Of a stretch of DNA of 64,000 nucleotides, positions 42,708-52,709 are shown in pieces. The DNA is taken from contig CAWATX010000003.1 of NCBI GenBank assembly GCA_963785065.1, forward strand, positions 1 to 64,000. Reading direction: 5' to 3'. The DNA comes from CAVSRC01 sp963785065 (GTDB taxonomy: Bacteria; Pseudomonadota; Alphaproteobacteria; Rhizobiales; Kaistiaceae). The position numbers were made by a program, and so were the translations under genes. Numbering within the stretch: position 1 is the stretch's first letter; every line of letters begins with the position of its first letter. The notes beneath the pieces were generated by a model. The model did no database searches. It was not told where the DNA came from and saw only the letters and a list, made by a program, of their open reading frames with translations.

Positions 42708-44354
42708 TCAGGTGGCCTCATAGCCAAAGAATTCGACCCATTTCTCGATTTGGTCGGCGCCTTCAAACACGAACCTGTAGTTCCGCCACTCGGTCTGCAC
42801 ACCGATCCGAAGTCCCTGGCGCACCTTCTGATAACTCGGTGTGTGCGCCTCGCGCTTGTCTGCCACCTTGGCGAAGGACAGGACGGCCGGGTCCCAATCC
42901 GTCCCCAAGAATTCGAGGATTCGTCGAACCTCGTTCTCGAAATCGACGACGACCTTGTCGTACCATGTATAACAAACCCGCTCGTCGTCGAGGGTGAAAT
43001 GCTCAAACCAGCGCGACATGATGAAATCATAAATGCGGCACGCGTCACCAATGTTCATAAAGTGCTCTGTTGCCACGTTTATGGAGAAATCTTGCTTGAA
43101 ACAGCTTATGATCACGTCCCGCGGATCGCGGATCACGAAGATGTGGCGTTTATCTGGAAATAGGCCTTTCAGGAAACCGGCATAAGCGGAATACATCGGA
43201 TTCTTGTCAATAACGAATTTGGCTCCAGGTTTCGTGCGGTAGCGATCCAGATCGTCGTAATACATTTGACGCGCGGCCAGCCCGAGCGCGGCACGCGATT
43301 CTCTGTCGGGCTGCGATTCCAGAAAGCCCACCGCGAGCGCGAGGGAGCGTCTTTCCTCAAGCCCTTCAATGTCCGGGTGGCTGCCAAGCATGTTCTCCAG
43401 AAGCGTCGTACCTGACCGGGCGAAGCCAAGCATGAGGAAGTAGTTCGTCCGCGCATCGTGCTCCAGCGATCCGAGCCGAAATGACTCGCTGCGACCGATA
43501 TGGGCGGAATAGGCTTTCGGGTCCCATGACGGCGTCCGCCGCACCTCGTTCATTTTGGCGTAGAAGCCATAGGCACGCCGGTAATCGCCAAGAACCTCCG
43601 ATGCCTTGGCGCGCTGTTGCTCGATGAACGCCTGTACGCTGGCGATGGGGGCGGACTCGCGGAGATCGTTGAGAATCCGCAACGCGCCCTCGGCGTCGCC
43701 GGCACGCAACCGCAAAGTGGCGTCGAAGATCATCCGGGTCGTCGGAAACACGTTCGCCCGCTCGAAGGTCTGATAGGCGGTCTTCAAGAGCCGCACCTGA
43801 TTGGCGTTGTCGAGAAGACGGAGCAGGGCGAAAGCCAGGCCACCATCGACCGGCATCACCATCATTGCACGCACGTTCCACGGCAGCGCGGCCCTCCAGC
43901 CGCCGGCGGCTTCGGCATGCGCCATCGCGTTGCGCAGTTGCTCGAGTTTTCCCTCGCGCAGGAATTGCCGGCCTTCGAGCGCAGCCAAGCCGGCATCGTC
44001 GCCGGCCAGGCGCAATCTCAGACGCTCCTCGGCGGACCTGTCAATCTCGTCGAAGGGAACGGCAAGCACGTCGCGTGCGAGGGACGTCTGGCCACGTTCC
44101 AACAGCAAGCCGAACACGCGCGTGCGAACGGCGCCGTAGCGACAGAGGGGAATGGCGACTGTCTCCAGCAAGTCGGCCGGCAGGGCATGGCCATCGATCA
44201 GCGCACACATCGCCCCGACACGGATGACCTCATCCTTGCTGTCGAGGAGCCAGCGATAATAGGCCGGCAACTCCGCTTGTCCTCGCGGCAGGCGCGACAG
44301 CATGCCGATGGCTACATCAGGATTGGCGATATCGATCGCGTCTTGCTCCGCCAT
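42708..44354 (-). CDS. TPR-containing sulfotransferase
   Basis: The 548-aa protein has a helical N-terminal half (~1-280) with degenerate TPR-like repeats and a C-terminal sulfotransferase domain. The PAPS-binding loop is LGFARSGTTLLENML (~318-331) and the 3'-phosphate site is IFVIRDPRDVIIS (~425-437). Such proteins transfer sulphate from PAPS to a hydroxyl or amine group; the acceptor cannot be deduced. The TPR half may bind a protein partner. It lies next to tRNA-Ser and upstream of the GH31 gene on the same strand, with a 266-bp gap in which I see no gene. Confidence 0.88.
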   Translation of the reverse strand: MAEQDAIDIANPDVAIGMLSRLPRGQAELPAYYRWLLDSKDEVIRVGAMCALIDGHALPADLLETVAIPLCRYGAVRTRVFGLLLERGQTSLARDVLAVPFDEIDRSAEERLRLRLAGDDAGLAALEGRQFLREGKLEQLRNAMAHAEAAGGWRAALPWNVRAMMVMPVDGGLAFALLRLLDNANQVRLLKTAYQTFERANVFPTTRMIFDATLRLRAGDAEGALRILNDLRESAPIASVQAFIEQQRAKASEVLGDYRRAYGFYAKMNEVRRTPSWDPKAYSAHIGRSESFRLGSLEHDARTNYFLMLGFARSGTTLLENMLGSHPDIEGLEERRSLALAVGFLESQPDRESRAALGLAARQMYYDDLDRYRTKPGAKFVIDKNPMYSAYAGFLKGLFPDKRHIFVIRDPRDVIISCFKQDFSINVATEHFMNIGDACRIYDFIMSRWFEHFTLDDERVCYTWYDKVVVDFENEVRRILEFLGTDWDPAVLSFAKVADKREAHTPSYQKVRQGLRIGVQTEWRNYRFVFEGADQIEKWVEFFGYEAT

Positions 44355-44620
44355 TCAGTCCTCCGTATGCGCCGACCAATCCCCCTCGACGCAAGCCAAT
44401 CCCGCCTGGTGGCGATATCCAATCGCGCGCCGGCCGCAGCCGCGTCCGCGCGGATGCGACCGAGATCCGCCTCAAGTCGGGCGCGCAAGGAACATCGGCC
44501 CGCAAAAACATGCAAGGCGTATCGCGGCACCGTCCCGCAACTGCCTTCCAGCATTCCGACCGACAGCTGCCAACGAGCAAAGGCTGTGTCGCGACGGAGC
44601 TTGTGCGCGCCGCCCCACGA

Positions 44621-46942
44621 TCAGGCGAGGTGAAGGCGCGCGGCTCCGCTCACCGTGATGATGGGGCCCTCCTCGGACGTCTCGACCGTGGCAGCGCCCT
44701 CAGCCCGGGCCAGCACCATCGTGGCCGGCAGGCGGAGGCGCCAGGCGCGGTCGCCGGACACGGTCTCGGCCGCCAGCGTCGCGCCCGTGCGGCTGACGCG
44801 GACCCTGAGGACCTCGGCGCCGGCAGTGTCGTGGACCGCCGCTTCGGCCATGGCCCCATCGTCAAGTTCGGACAGGGCGAAGCTGACACCCTCGGCGTAA
44901 GCGTAATCGGGCCGGTCGTCGCGGTTGCCCCAGGCGATGAGCGTATTGGGCCGCACATAGACCGGCAGGCTCATGAAGCCATGGTGCTCCTTGCGCCACC
45001 GGCCGCCCTCGACTACTTCGCCGGTGAGAAGCTGCTGCCAGCGTCCCTCCGGCAGGTAGACCTGCACGTCGCCGGCTTCGGAGAACACCGGCGCGACCAG
45101 CAGCGAGCTGCCCAGCATGTATTGCCGGTCGAGCGTTTCGGCCGCCGGGTCGTCGGGGAACTCCAGCACCATCGCCCGCATCATCGGCAACCCCTTGTCG
45201 CGCGCCTCGCAGGCGGTCGCGAACAGATAGGGCATCAGCCGGCACTTGAGCCTGACGAAGAAGCGCAGCACATCGACCGCCTCCTCGTCGAACAGCCACG
45301 GCACCCGATAGGAGGTGTGGCCGTGCAGGCGGCTGTGGCTGGAGAACAGGCCGAAGGCACACCAGCGCTTGTAGACGTGAGCCGGCGCGGTGTTGTTGAA
45401 GCCGCCGATGTCGTGGCTCCAGAAGCCGAAGCCGGACATGCCGAAGGACAGGCCGCCGCGCAGGCTCTCGGCCATCAATTCGTAGGTCGCCACGTTGTCG
45501 CCGCCCCAATGGACGGGGAACTGCTGGCCGCCGGCGGTCGCGGAGCGGGCGAAAACCACCGCCTCGTGCTCGCCCTTGACGCGCTTGAGGAGGCCGAAGA
45601 CCGCCTGGTTGTAGAGGAAGCTGTAATAGTTGTGCATCTTCAGCGGGTCGGAACCGTCGTGATAGACGACGTCCGTCGGGATCTCCTCGCCGAAGTCGGT
45701 CTTGAAGGTATCGACGCCCTGCGCCAGCAGCCCTTCGAGATAGCCGAGATACCACGCCGTGGCATCCGGGTTGGTGAAGTCGACGAAGCCCATCCCCGAC
45801 TGCCAATGATCCCACTGCCAGACGTCACCGTTGGGGCGGGTGATGAGATAGCCCTTGGCCTTGCCCTCCGCGAACAAACGCGAGCGCTGGGCGATGTAGG
45901 GATTGATCCACACGCAGATCTTCAGCCCCTTCGCCTTGAGGCGGGCGAGCATGCCCTCCGGATCGGGGAAGGCGACCGGATCCCAGACGAAGTCGCACCA
46001 GTGCTGGCCGCGCATCCAGAAACAGTCGAAGTGGAAGACGTGCAGCGGAATATCGCGCTCGGCCATGCCGTCGACGAAGGAATTGACTGTCGCCTCGTCG
46101 TAGTCGGTGGTGAACGAAGTCGACAGCCACAGGCCGAAGGACCAGGCCGGCGGCAGCGCCGGACGACCGGTCAGGCGGGTGTAGCGGTCGAGAACGCCCT
46201 TCGGCGTCGGCCCGTCGATGACGAAATAGTCGAGCGCCTCGCCGGCGACGGAGAACTGGACCTTGGAGACGTGCTCCGAGGCGACCTCGAAGGCGACCAT
46301 CTCGCTGTGGTTGACGAACACACCCCAGCCGCGATTGGTCAGGAAGAAGGGAATGTTCTTGTAGGCCTGGTCGGTGGAGGTGCCGCCGTCGCGGTTCCAG
46401 ATCTCGACCACCTGGCCGTTCTTCGCCAGCGACGTGAAGCGCTCGCCAAGGCCGTAGACGAGCTCGCCGACGCCGAGATCGAGCCGCTCGAAAACATGGG
46501 CGCCGCCACCGGCGCGATCGACCGCATAGCCGCCTGCCGGGAGCACGCTGCCGGTGATCCGCTCGCCCTTGCGGAAGAACTCCATCCGCCAGTCGCCGGA
46601 CTTCTCGATCCGCACCGTAAGGTCACCGCTGGTCAGCGAGACGAATTCATCGGTATCGACGATCACCGGCTTTGCCGCCGGATCGGGATGGAGCGCGAAG
46701 GCCGGCCCGGTCGCCCGAACGCCGCGGTAGTGCTCCACGCGGACACCGATCACGTTTGGCGCCGGCGAATGGAGCCGAACCGAGAGATAGATCGGCGCCA
46801 GGTCCTCGAAGCGGGCGCGCCGCGGGCTCGAGGACGCATCGACCACGACCTCGCTATCGCCGACGACGACGTTCCAGGCGTGGTGCGGCGAAACAACATC
46901 CATGCCCTTGGCGATGCGCCAAACGCCATCCATGAATTTCAT
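44621..46942 (-). CDS. Glycoside hydrolase family 31 alpha-xylosidase (YicI-like)
   Basis: The 773-aa protein follows YicI closely in plan: an N-terminal beta domain (LVYGLGERFTSLAKNGQ, ~157), the TIM barrel with FGLWLSTSFTTDYDE and HVFHFDCFWMRG, the nucleophile in DTFKTDFGEEIPTDVVY (~415), the acid/base Asp in VHWGGDN (~485) and FWSHDIGGF. The KTDFGE form is characteristic of alpha-xylosidases rather than alpha-glucosidases. No signal peptide is present, so it acts on imported isoprimeverose-like oligosaccharides. The start at 46,942 begins the family's MKF-x-DGxW motif. It supplies xylose to the pathway genes downstream. Confidence 0.9.
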   Translation of the reverse strand: MKFMDGVWRIAKGMDVVSPHHAWNVVVGDSEVVVDASSSPRRARFEDLAPIYLSVRLHSPAPNVIGVRVEHYRGVRATGPAFALHPDPAAKPVIVDTDEFVSLTSGDLTVRIEKSGDWRMEFFRKGERITGSVLPAGGYAVDRAGGGAHVFERLDLGVGELVYGLGERFTSLAKNGQVVEIWNRDGGTSTDQAYKNIPFFLTNRGWGVFVNHSEMVAFEVASEHVSKVQFSVAGEALDYFVIDGPTPKGVLDRYTRLTGRPALPPAWSFGLWLSTSFTTDYDEATVNSFVDGMAERDIPLHVFHFDCFWMRGQHWCDFVWDPVAFPDPEGMLARLKAKGLKICVWINPYIAQRSRLFAEGKAKGYLITRPNGDVWQWDHWQSGMGFVDFTNPDATAWYLGYLEGLLAQGVDTFKTDFGEEIPTDVVYHDGSDPLKMHNYYSFLYNQAVFGLLKRVKGEHEAVVFARSATAGGQQFPVHWGGDNVATYELMAESLRGGLSFGMSGFGFWSHDIGGFNNTAPAHVYKRWCAFGLFSSHSRLHGHTSYRVPWLFDEEAVDVLRFFVRLKCRLMPYLFATACEARDKGLPMMRAMVLEFPDDPAAETLDRQYMLGSSLLVAPVFSEAGDVQVYLPEGRWQQLLTGEVVEGGRWRKEHHGFMSLPVYVRPNTLIAWGNRDDRPDYAYAEGVSFALSELDDGAMAEAAVHDTAGAEVLRVRVSRTGATLAAETVSGDRAWRLRLPATMVLARAEGAATVETSEEGPIITVSGAARLHLA

Positions 46943-47059
46943 CGGAGTGCTCCTGCAGATTGGTGCCCCAGCATAGACCGCCGGTCGCGCCTTGCGCATG
47001 CGACACAGGATGAGCCACGAAGGCTGATTTCGCCCGTCCTGCCGCGCCGAAATGGCGTC

Positions 47060-47966
47060 TCAGAGCCGGTAATAGGCAATCGCCGTGTCGCGATAGAGCT
47101 GGCGCAGCTCTTCCGCCGATGCGCCGGCCGTCACCCGGTCGACCATCGCCACCCAGTCCGGATAGCGCGTCGCCAGCCCCATGACCGGCCAGTCGCCGCC
47201 GAAGGCGACCCCGTCGAAGCCGAAGGAATCGATGGCGTGCGCCACATAGGGCGCCACCTCGTCGTAGGTCCAGTTCGCGCGGTCAGCCTCGGTGACGACC
47301 CCGGAGACCTTGCAGATGACGTTCGGCAGGCGTGCCAGTTCGCGCATCTGGCTCCACCACGGCTCGCGCAGACCCGCCTTGATGCCCGGTTTGCCGATGT
47401 GGTCGAGGATGAAGTTCACCTCAGGGCAGCGGCGCACCAGTTCGATGGCATCCGCCATCTGCGGGTGGAAGATGCAGAATCTCGAAGCCAAGCCCGTATT
47501 TGCCGACCAGCTTGACGCCTTCGACGAAGTCCGGCTTCAGGCACCAGCCCGGCTCTTCGACATGACCCTGGATCAATCGGCGCACGCCGCGCGCCAGCGG
47601 CATGGAGGCGAAGGCGGCGATGTCCGGCTCGACGGCAGCGCCCATTTCCAGCGGCATGGCGGCGACGATGGCGCCGATGCGGCTGTCGTTACGCGCGGCC
47701 GTTTCGACCCAGACCGCCTCGTCGAGATGCCGGCCGGCAGCGGCATCGACCTCGATGAAGACCAGCCGCTCCACCGCCACGCCGCCGGTCGCCGCCGTAT
47801 ATTCGGCCGGACCATGTAGCGAATTGAGGCTGGGCAACCGCTTCATCCAGGGGTAGTCGATTACATCGGTGTCGTAGAGATGGACGTGAGCGTCCACCAA
47901 GGGAAAATCGGGCAAAGTCCCCTCCCCGCGCCGTTCTGCGGCTGTTTCCGGTTTGGCCAGCGTCAT
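47060..47966 (-). CDS. Amidohydrolase family 2 protein, sugar lactonase-like, frameshifted
   Basis: The start at 47,966 gives PLVDAHVHLYDTDVIDYPWM, with the HxH metal site, and continues to KYGLGFEI near 47,482. The remainder, CIFHPQMADAIELVRRCPEVNFILDHIGKPGIKAGL to the stop at 47,060, is in another frame. Removing one C in the minus-strand word GATTCTGC restores a ~301-aa protein. The family (PF04909) includes L-fuconolactone and L-rhamnonolactone hydrolases; the conserved FILDHIGKP and FGGDWPV are present. Position beside the aldehyde dehydrogenase and dehydratase genes suggests a lactonase for a sugar acid. The shift is probably a sequencing error. Confidence 0.8.
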
Positions 47967-48163
47967 CGCGCAAAAGAAACGAACGGGCAACCGGCAAATG
48001 CCCACTTCCCGCCATGGCCTGACCCATTTGTCACCAAAGATGGGCGCGACACTGACAGCCGTGGCGTGGGGTGCGCGCGACCGCCACATCCATTCCAAAC
48101 CTTCACGTGTTGCGCCAAGACGAACAAAACGACCATAAGCGGCCGGGAGGGAACCGGAAGCCC

Positions 48164-48631
48164 ATGAAAATGTTGATCGCGCCGCTGGCCGCATTGGCCG
48201 TGCTGGCAACAACCGCCGTGCCGGCACTGGCGGCACCACCGGCCTATTGCGCGCTCTATGCCCGCGAATACGCCAACCAGTTCGCGGTGGCCGCCGGGGA
48301 GAAGCCCGACTCGGAGCCCAAGATCCAGGACGAGGCCTATTACCGCTGCCTCAACATGGACCAGGAGCCGGAAATGCCGACGACCTCGGCCTATTACGGC
48401 ACCTCGGTCGATACCGCCGGCCACGGCGGACCGCAGGAGCCCACCCCAGGCGCCGCTGCGCCCAACACCGCCACGGCTGCCGCGCCCGCCACGCGTTCCT
48501 ACACCGGCGGCAAGACGCCCTGGTCGCCGGAATGGCTCGCTGCGTGTCGGAAGTATTTCCCCAATTCCTTCAACGAGAAGGACGGCACCATCCTGCCCCA
48601 CGGGTCGAACAAGCGGGTGTTGTGCCGGTAG
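48164..48631 (+). CDS. Secreted BA14K-like protein
   Basis: The 155-aa protein has a signal peptide (MKMLIAPLAALAVLATTAVPALA, cleaved after ALA). The mature part has CALYAREYANQF, an Ala/Pro/Thr-rich linker (~85-115) and an end segment CRKYFPNSFNEKDGTILPHGSNKRVLC, which matches the BA14K-like pattern C-x-x-x-F-x-S-(F/Y)-x-x-x-x-G-T-x-x-x-x-x-x-x-x-x-C. BA14K was described as a Brucella immunoreactive protein. The ribosome-binding site GGGAGGGAACC precedes the ATG. Confidence 0.65.
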   Translation: MKMLIAPLAALAVLATTAVPALAAPPAYCALYAREYANQFAVAAGEKPDSEPKIQDEAYYRCLNMDQEPEMPTTSAYYGTSVDTAGHGGPQEPTPGAAAPNTATAAAPATRSYTGGKTPWSPEWLAACRKYFPNSFNEKDGTILPHGSNKRVLCR

Positions 48632-48717
48632 AGGCTGACACCAGTCCGTGGTCCAGGCCGCGCTTGCTCCAGCGCCACCGGCCGTGGGACGATCGGCCGG
48701 TTCACGGAGGGCGACCG

Positions 48718-49101
48718 ATGAATGCCATCGCCGGGACCTTGTCGGACCCCGCAACGCGCGAAGCCTACATGATGGTCTGCTTCGCGCTGCTGGTGCTGCC
48801 GATGGTGGCTCTGGCGGTGTGGTATCACACCCGCATCAACCGCACCTCCGGCGGGCGCGCCCTGATGGAGCGTCAGAACAAGTCCGACGTCACGCCACAG
48901 CCGCTCCGCCCGGACCGGGCTGCCGGCCAGCTACGCGCAGCCGGCAGCATGGCAAGCGACATCGCGTCCGGCAAATACGGCGCCGAGGCCAAGTCGATGC
49001 AGACCATCGTCTATTGGGTTTCCGGCCTCTGGGTGGTCGTCAACGTGGTCGCCTTCGGCATTCTGTTCTGGGCCGACGAGATCAACCGCGCCGCGGGGTG
49101 A
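48718..49101 (+). CDS. Two-TM inner-membrane protein, unknown
   Basis: The 127-aa protein has two membrane helices (MMVCFALLVLPMVALAVWY, ~18-36, and IVYWVSGLWVVVNVVAFGILFWA, ~97-119) joined by a basic, polar loop. GGAGGG eight bases upstream of the ATG at 48,718 supports the start. I do not recognise a family. It is convergent with the aldehyde dehydrogenase gene, 44 bp away. Confidence 0.6.
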   Translation: MNAIAGTLSDPATREAYMMVCFALLVLPMVALAVWYHTRINRTSGGRALMERQNKSDVTPQPLRPDRAAGQLRAAGSMASDIASGKYGAEAKSMQTIVYWVSGLWVVVNVVAFGILFWADEINRAAG

Positions 49102-49145
49102 TCGCCCCGCGGCGAACGCGTTCCTTCGCGTGGACGATGCCCGTC

Positions 49146-50594
49146 CTATGGCATCATGTAGGCGGTCTTGACCGTGGTGAAGAACTCGGCCGCATAGCGC
49201 CCCTGCTCGCGCGGGCCGTAGCTCGATGCCTTCCGCCCGCCGAACGGCACGTGATAGTCGACGCCCGCCGTCGGCAGGTTGATCATCACCATGCCGGCTT
49301 CCGAATTGCGCTTGAAGTGGGTGGCGTATTTCAGGCTGGTCGTGCAGATGCCCGAGGTCAGCCCGAAGGGCGTGTCGTTGGCAACGCTGAGCGCCTCGTC
49401 ATAGTCCTTGACCTTGATGACGCTTGCCACCGGCCCAAAGATTTCCTCGCGATTGATCGTCATCTCGGGCGAGGTGTCGACGAACAGCGCCGGCTGCAGA
49501 TAGTAGCCGGGCGTCTCGCGGTTCAGCCGCTCGCCGCCCCAGTGCAGCTTGCCGCCTTCCTTGCGGCCGATGGCGATGTAGTCCTCGTCCTGCTTCAGTT
49601 GGCTCGGATCGACCACCGGGCCGATATGGGTGCCCGCCTTGCAGGCATTGTCGATCGTCAGGCCCTTCAGCCGCTCGGTGAGAGCGGCGATGAACTTGTC
49701 GTAGATGCCCGCCGTCACCACCAGCCGCGACGACGCCGTGCAGCGCTGTCCGGTGGAGAAATAGGAGCCGTTGGTCGCGGCCTCGACGGCGACCTTGAGA
49801 TCGGCGTCGTCGAGCACCACCAGCGGGTTCTTGCCGCCCATTTCGAGCTGGAACTTGCGCATCAGCTTGACCGAGGCGTCGGCGACCTTGCGGCCGGTGG
49901 TGACCGAGCCGGTAAAGGTCATGGCGTTGACGTCGGGCGAGTTGATGATCGCATCGCCGACCACCGAGCCCCTGCCCATGACCAGGTTGAGCACGCCCTT
50001 GGGCAGCCCGGCGCGCGCCAGGATATCGACGATTTCCCACGAACAGCCGGGCACCAGATCGGCCGGCTTGAACACCACCGTGTTGCCGTGGCAGAGCGCC
50101 GGGGCAATCTTCCAGGCGGGGATGGCGATCGGGAAGTTCCACGGCGTGATGATGCCGACCACGCCAACCGGGTCGCGGGTCATGGTGACTTCGAGGCCGG
50201 GGCGGACGCTGGGCACCACCTCGCCCGTCAGGCGCAATGCTTCGCCGGCAAAGAAGTCGAAGATCTGCGCCGCCCTCACCGTCTCGCCGATGCCCTCGGC
50301 CAGCGTCTTGCCCTCTTCACGGGCGAGCAGGCTGCCGAGTTCCTCGCGGCGCTTGAGGATCTCGTCGCCGGCCGCCTTGAGGATGTCGTGGCGCTGCTGG
50401 ATGCCTGAATGCGACCACGCCGGGAAGGCGGCCTTGGCCGCAGCGATGGCGCGCTTGGCGTCCTCGGCGCTGCCGCGCGCATAGTGGCCGACGATCTCGT
50501 CAGTGTTGGACGGATTGATGTCGGCAGCGGCCTCGCCGTCCACCCAGTCCCCATCGATGTAGTTGCGGTGCAGATCGTCCATGACGGCGGGCAT
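49146..50594 (-). CDS. Aldehyde dehydrogenase, probably 2-oxoglutarate semialdehyde dehydrogenase
   Basis: The 482-aa enzyme has the ALDH layout: IITPWNFPIAIPAWKIAPAL (~145), FTGSVTTGRKV (Rossmann, ~225), the Glu in LEMGGKNPLVV (~250) and the catalytic Cys in STGQRCTASSRLVV (~287), then EEIFGPV. It resembles alpha-ketoglutaric semialdehyde dehydrogenases, the last enzyme of oxidative pentose and sugar-acid pathways that yields 2-oxoglutarate. A start four codons later (MDDLHRNYI) is possible. The next gene upstream on the same strand is the GguC/AraD1-like gene, 44 bp away, which supports this role. Confidence 0.88.
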   Translation of the reverse strand: MPAVMDDLHRNYIDGDWVDGEAAADINPSNTDEIVGHYARGSAEDAKRAIAAAKAAFPAWSHSGIQQRHDILKAAGDEILKRREELGSLLAREEGKTLAEGIGETVRAAQIFDFFAGEALRLTGEVVPSVRPGLEVTMTRDPVGVVGIITPWNFPIAIPAWKIAPALCHGNTVVFKPADLVPGCSWEIVDILARAGLPKGVLNLVMGRGSVVGDAIINSPDVNAMTFTGSVTTGRKVADASVKLMRKFQLEMGGKNPLVVLDDADLKVAVEAATNGSYFSTGQRCTASSRLVVTAGIYDKFIAALTERLKGLTIDNACKAGTHIGPVVDPSQLKQDEDYIAIGRKEGGKLHWGGERLNRETPGYYLQPALFVDTSPEMTINREEIFGPVASVIKVKDYDEALSVANDTPFGLTSGICTTSLKYATHFKRNSEAGMVMINLPTAGVDYHVPFGGRKASSYGPREQGRYAAEFFTTVKTAYMMP

Positions 50595-50638
50595 CCCTGT
50601 TTCTTGCGGTGTTGTGGTTTCGTGCGGCGCGCCCGCGG

Positions 50639-51631
50639 CTAGAGGCGGCGCATCCTCACGCGCTCCTCTTCGCCAACGGCAAGCGGATTGGCAAGTGGCA
50701 GGCCGAATTCCGCTGCCGATATCTCGAACACATCCCCTGCCTCAGCCTGAATGCCGGCCGCAAACGACAGCGTCGCTGTCCCGAAGGCGTGGAGGTGAAC
50801 GTCGCCCGGCCGGCGGAAATACGGATATTTGAAATGGTGGGCCTCGAGATTGGCAATGGAATGCGACATGTTCGCTTCGCCGGTCAGGAACGGCTGCTCG
50901 AAGATCACCTTGTCACCCCGGCGGATGCGCGAAGTGCCGCGGATATCGTCCGGCAGGCCGCCGAGCAGCAGCTCGGGACCGAAGGAGCACGGCCTCAGCT
51001 TGGAATGGGCGAGATACAGGTAGTTCCGCCGCTCCATGACGTGATCGGAGAACTCGTTGAGGAGCGCGAAGCCGATCCGCCACGGCTGGCCGTCGCGGCC
51101 GACCACATAGATGCCGGCAACTTCCGGCTCCTCGCCGCCGTCCTCGGCGAAGGCTGGCGAGACAATCGGCTTGCCGGGGGCGGCCACGAAGCCGCCGTCG
51201 CCCTTGTAGAACCACTCCGGCTGAACGCCCGCCGCGCCCTTGGCCGGCTTGCCGGCCTTGAGCCCCATGCGGAACATCTTCATGGAATCGGTCAACGACT
51301 CATCGTCGTCGCTCGTCGCCTTGGCATGCATGGAATCACGCGTGGCGGCGGAGCCGAGATGGGTGAGTCCGGTGCCGGTGACCAGCAAATGCGCCGGATC
51401 GGGATGATCGATCGGCGGCAGGACCCGGCCTTTGGCCAGATAGGCCGCCGGATCGGCGGCGCCGCGGCTGGGCGCCGCCCTGACCAGGCTGGCGATTGTG
51501 GTCTTCTTGGCGATCGCCGCCTTGGCGAGGTCGAGGACCGTGTGGAAACGGCCGCCGACAATCCACGATTTGCCGCGATCGGTCGCGACCACGCGACGGA
51601 CCCTGCCGTCGCGGACCTGCATCAAGCGCAT
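50639..51631 (-). CDS. GguC/AraD1-like (FAH-superfamily) protein
   Basis: The 330-aa protein starts MRLMQVRDGRVRRVV and has the features of the GguC/AraD1 group, a branch of the fumarylacetoacetate-hydrolase fold: PEVAGIYVVGRDGQPWRIGFALLNEFSDHVMERRNYLYLAHSKLRPCSFGPEL in the metal-site region, with ERRNYLYLAHSK invariant. Members act as 2-keto-3-deoxy-pentonate dehydratases in L-arabinose or D-xylose oxidation, giving 2-oxoglutarate semialdehyde. It lies between the GntR regulator and the aldehyde dehydrogenase on the same strand, so the next step of the pathway is encoded directly after it. Confidence 0.88.
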   Translation of the reverse strand: MRLMQVRDGRVRRVVATDRGKSWIVGGRFHTVLDLAKAAIAKKTTIASLVRAAPSRGAADPAAYLAKGRVLPPIDHPDPAHLLVTGTGLTHLGSAATRDSMHAKATSDDDESLTDSMKMFRMGLKAGKPAKGAAGVQPEWFYKGDGGFVAAPGKPIVSPAFAEDGGEEPEVAGIYVVGRDGQPWRIGFALLNEFSDHVMERRNYLYLAHSKLRPCSFGPELLLGGLPDDIRGTSRIRRGDKVIFEQPFLTGEANMSHSIANLEAHHFKYPYFRRPGDVHLHAFGTATLSFAAGIQAEAGDVFEISAAEFGLPLANPLAVGEEERVRMRRL

Positions 51632-51676
51632 AGACTATCCTCGAATCCTGTCTTGCCCGCCCTCTCCGGCCAGCCG

Positions 51677-52444
51677 TCACACCGCCCGCCGCCGGTCGCG
51701 CGACGCCCTCAGGGCGTCCAGCACATTGCCCTTGGAGGTCCTGAGCAGCCGGCGCATGCCGTAGAAGGCCCCCTCCGCATCCCGAGCAGCAATCATTTCG
51801 TAGACCGCGCGGTGCTGCAACATCGAATCGGCGGCCATCACCGTCCGCCACCCAATGGTGAAGGAAAGCTCCAGCGCCGAATTGATCATCGCCCCGACCG
51901 AGATGAGGATCGGATTGCGCGACGACATCAAAATCGCCATGTGGAAATCGATGTCGGCGGTGATCTGCTCGGGCCCGCCGCGGGGATGGTTCTGGATGCC
52001 GTCCATGGCCTTGCCCAGCGCGGCGATATCCTCGTCCGTCGCCCGCTCCGCGGCCAGCGATGCCGCCGAAGGTTCGATGATTTCGCGCATCTCGAACAGG
52101 GCATTGACGAAGGCATCGCTCGGTCCATGCTCCACCTGCCAGCGCAGCACGTCGGCATCGAACATGTTCCAGTCCTCGAGCGGCCGGACCCGCGTGCCGA
52201 TCTTGGGGCGCGAAGCCGTCAGACCCTTGGCCGACAGCAGGCGGATCGCCTCACGTACCGCCGTGCGCGACACGCCGAACTCAGCCTGCACTTCCGGCTC
52301 GGTCGGCAGCGTGTCGCCGGGCTTGTAGTGGCCGGTGACGATGCGCTTGCCGATGGTGCCGGCGACCATTTCCGAAAGGCGCTGCTGGCGCCGGACGACA
52401 GGCTGCTTGGCGGTTGGGTGGTGCATGGCGATCTCGTCAGGCAT
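51677..52444 (-). CDS. GntR/FadR-family (FCD) transcriptional regulator
   Basis: The protein has an N-terminal winged helix (IVTGHYKPGDTLPTEPEVQAEFGVSRTAVREAIRLLSAKGLTASRPKIGTRV) and a C-terminal FCD domain with the metal/ligand residues D...H and H in ITADIDFHMAILMSSRN and LQHRAVYEMIAARD. I choose the ATG at 52,444 because AAGGGA lies nine bases before it; 52,465 and 52,426 are other options. It is divergent from the dehydratase gene and upstream of the gguC-like gene, so it likely senses a sugar acid of this pathway and controls both sides. Confidence 0.88.
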   Translation of the reverse strand: MPDEIAMHHPTAKQPVVRRQQRLSEMVAGTIGKRIVTGHYKPGDTLPTEPEVQAEFGVSRTAVREAIRLLSAKGLTASRPKIGTRVRPLEDWNMFDADVLRWQVEHGPSDAFVNALFEMREIIEPSAASLAAERATDEDIAALGKAMDGIQNHPRGGPEQITADIDFHMAILMSSRNPILISVGAMINSALELSFTIGWRTVMAADSMLQHRAVYEMIAARDAEGAFYGMRRLLRTSKGNVLDALRASRDRRRAV

Positions 52445-52709
52445 GCAGCGCGTTCCCTTGGACATGAAAGCGTGTATCATAGTATCTTTCCAGCGATAAT
52501 CGAGTGCGGTAGGAACCGCGGCTTTCAGCCTAAGTCCACCGATCTCGCCGCTGGCGAGCACTATTCATCATATAAAACCGCGTCGGAAAACGTCCACCGG
52601 CGCGGGTAACACACCGGCCGGAGCCTTCCAGAACCGGCCAAATGAGCGTGAAATAGGCGCCCTTCAGCCCCAGCCCGATGCCGCATGGCCTATGACGGAA
52701 AGAAAATCG

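Noticed and set aside
52480..52500. GTATCATAGTATC near the GntR start as an operator palindrome
   Set aside because: It is a pair of direct GTATC words rather than an inverted repeat, so an operator claim is not supported.
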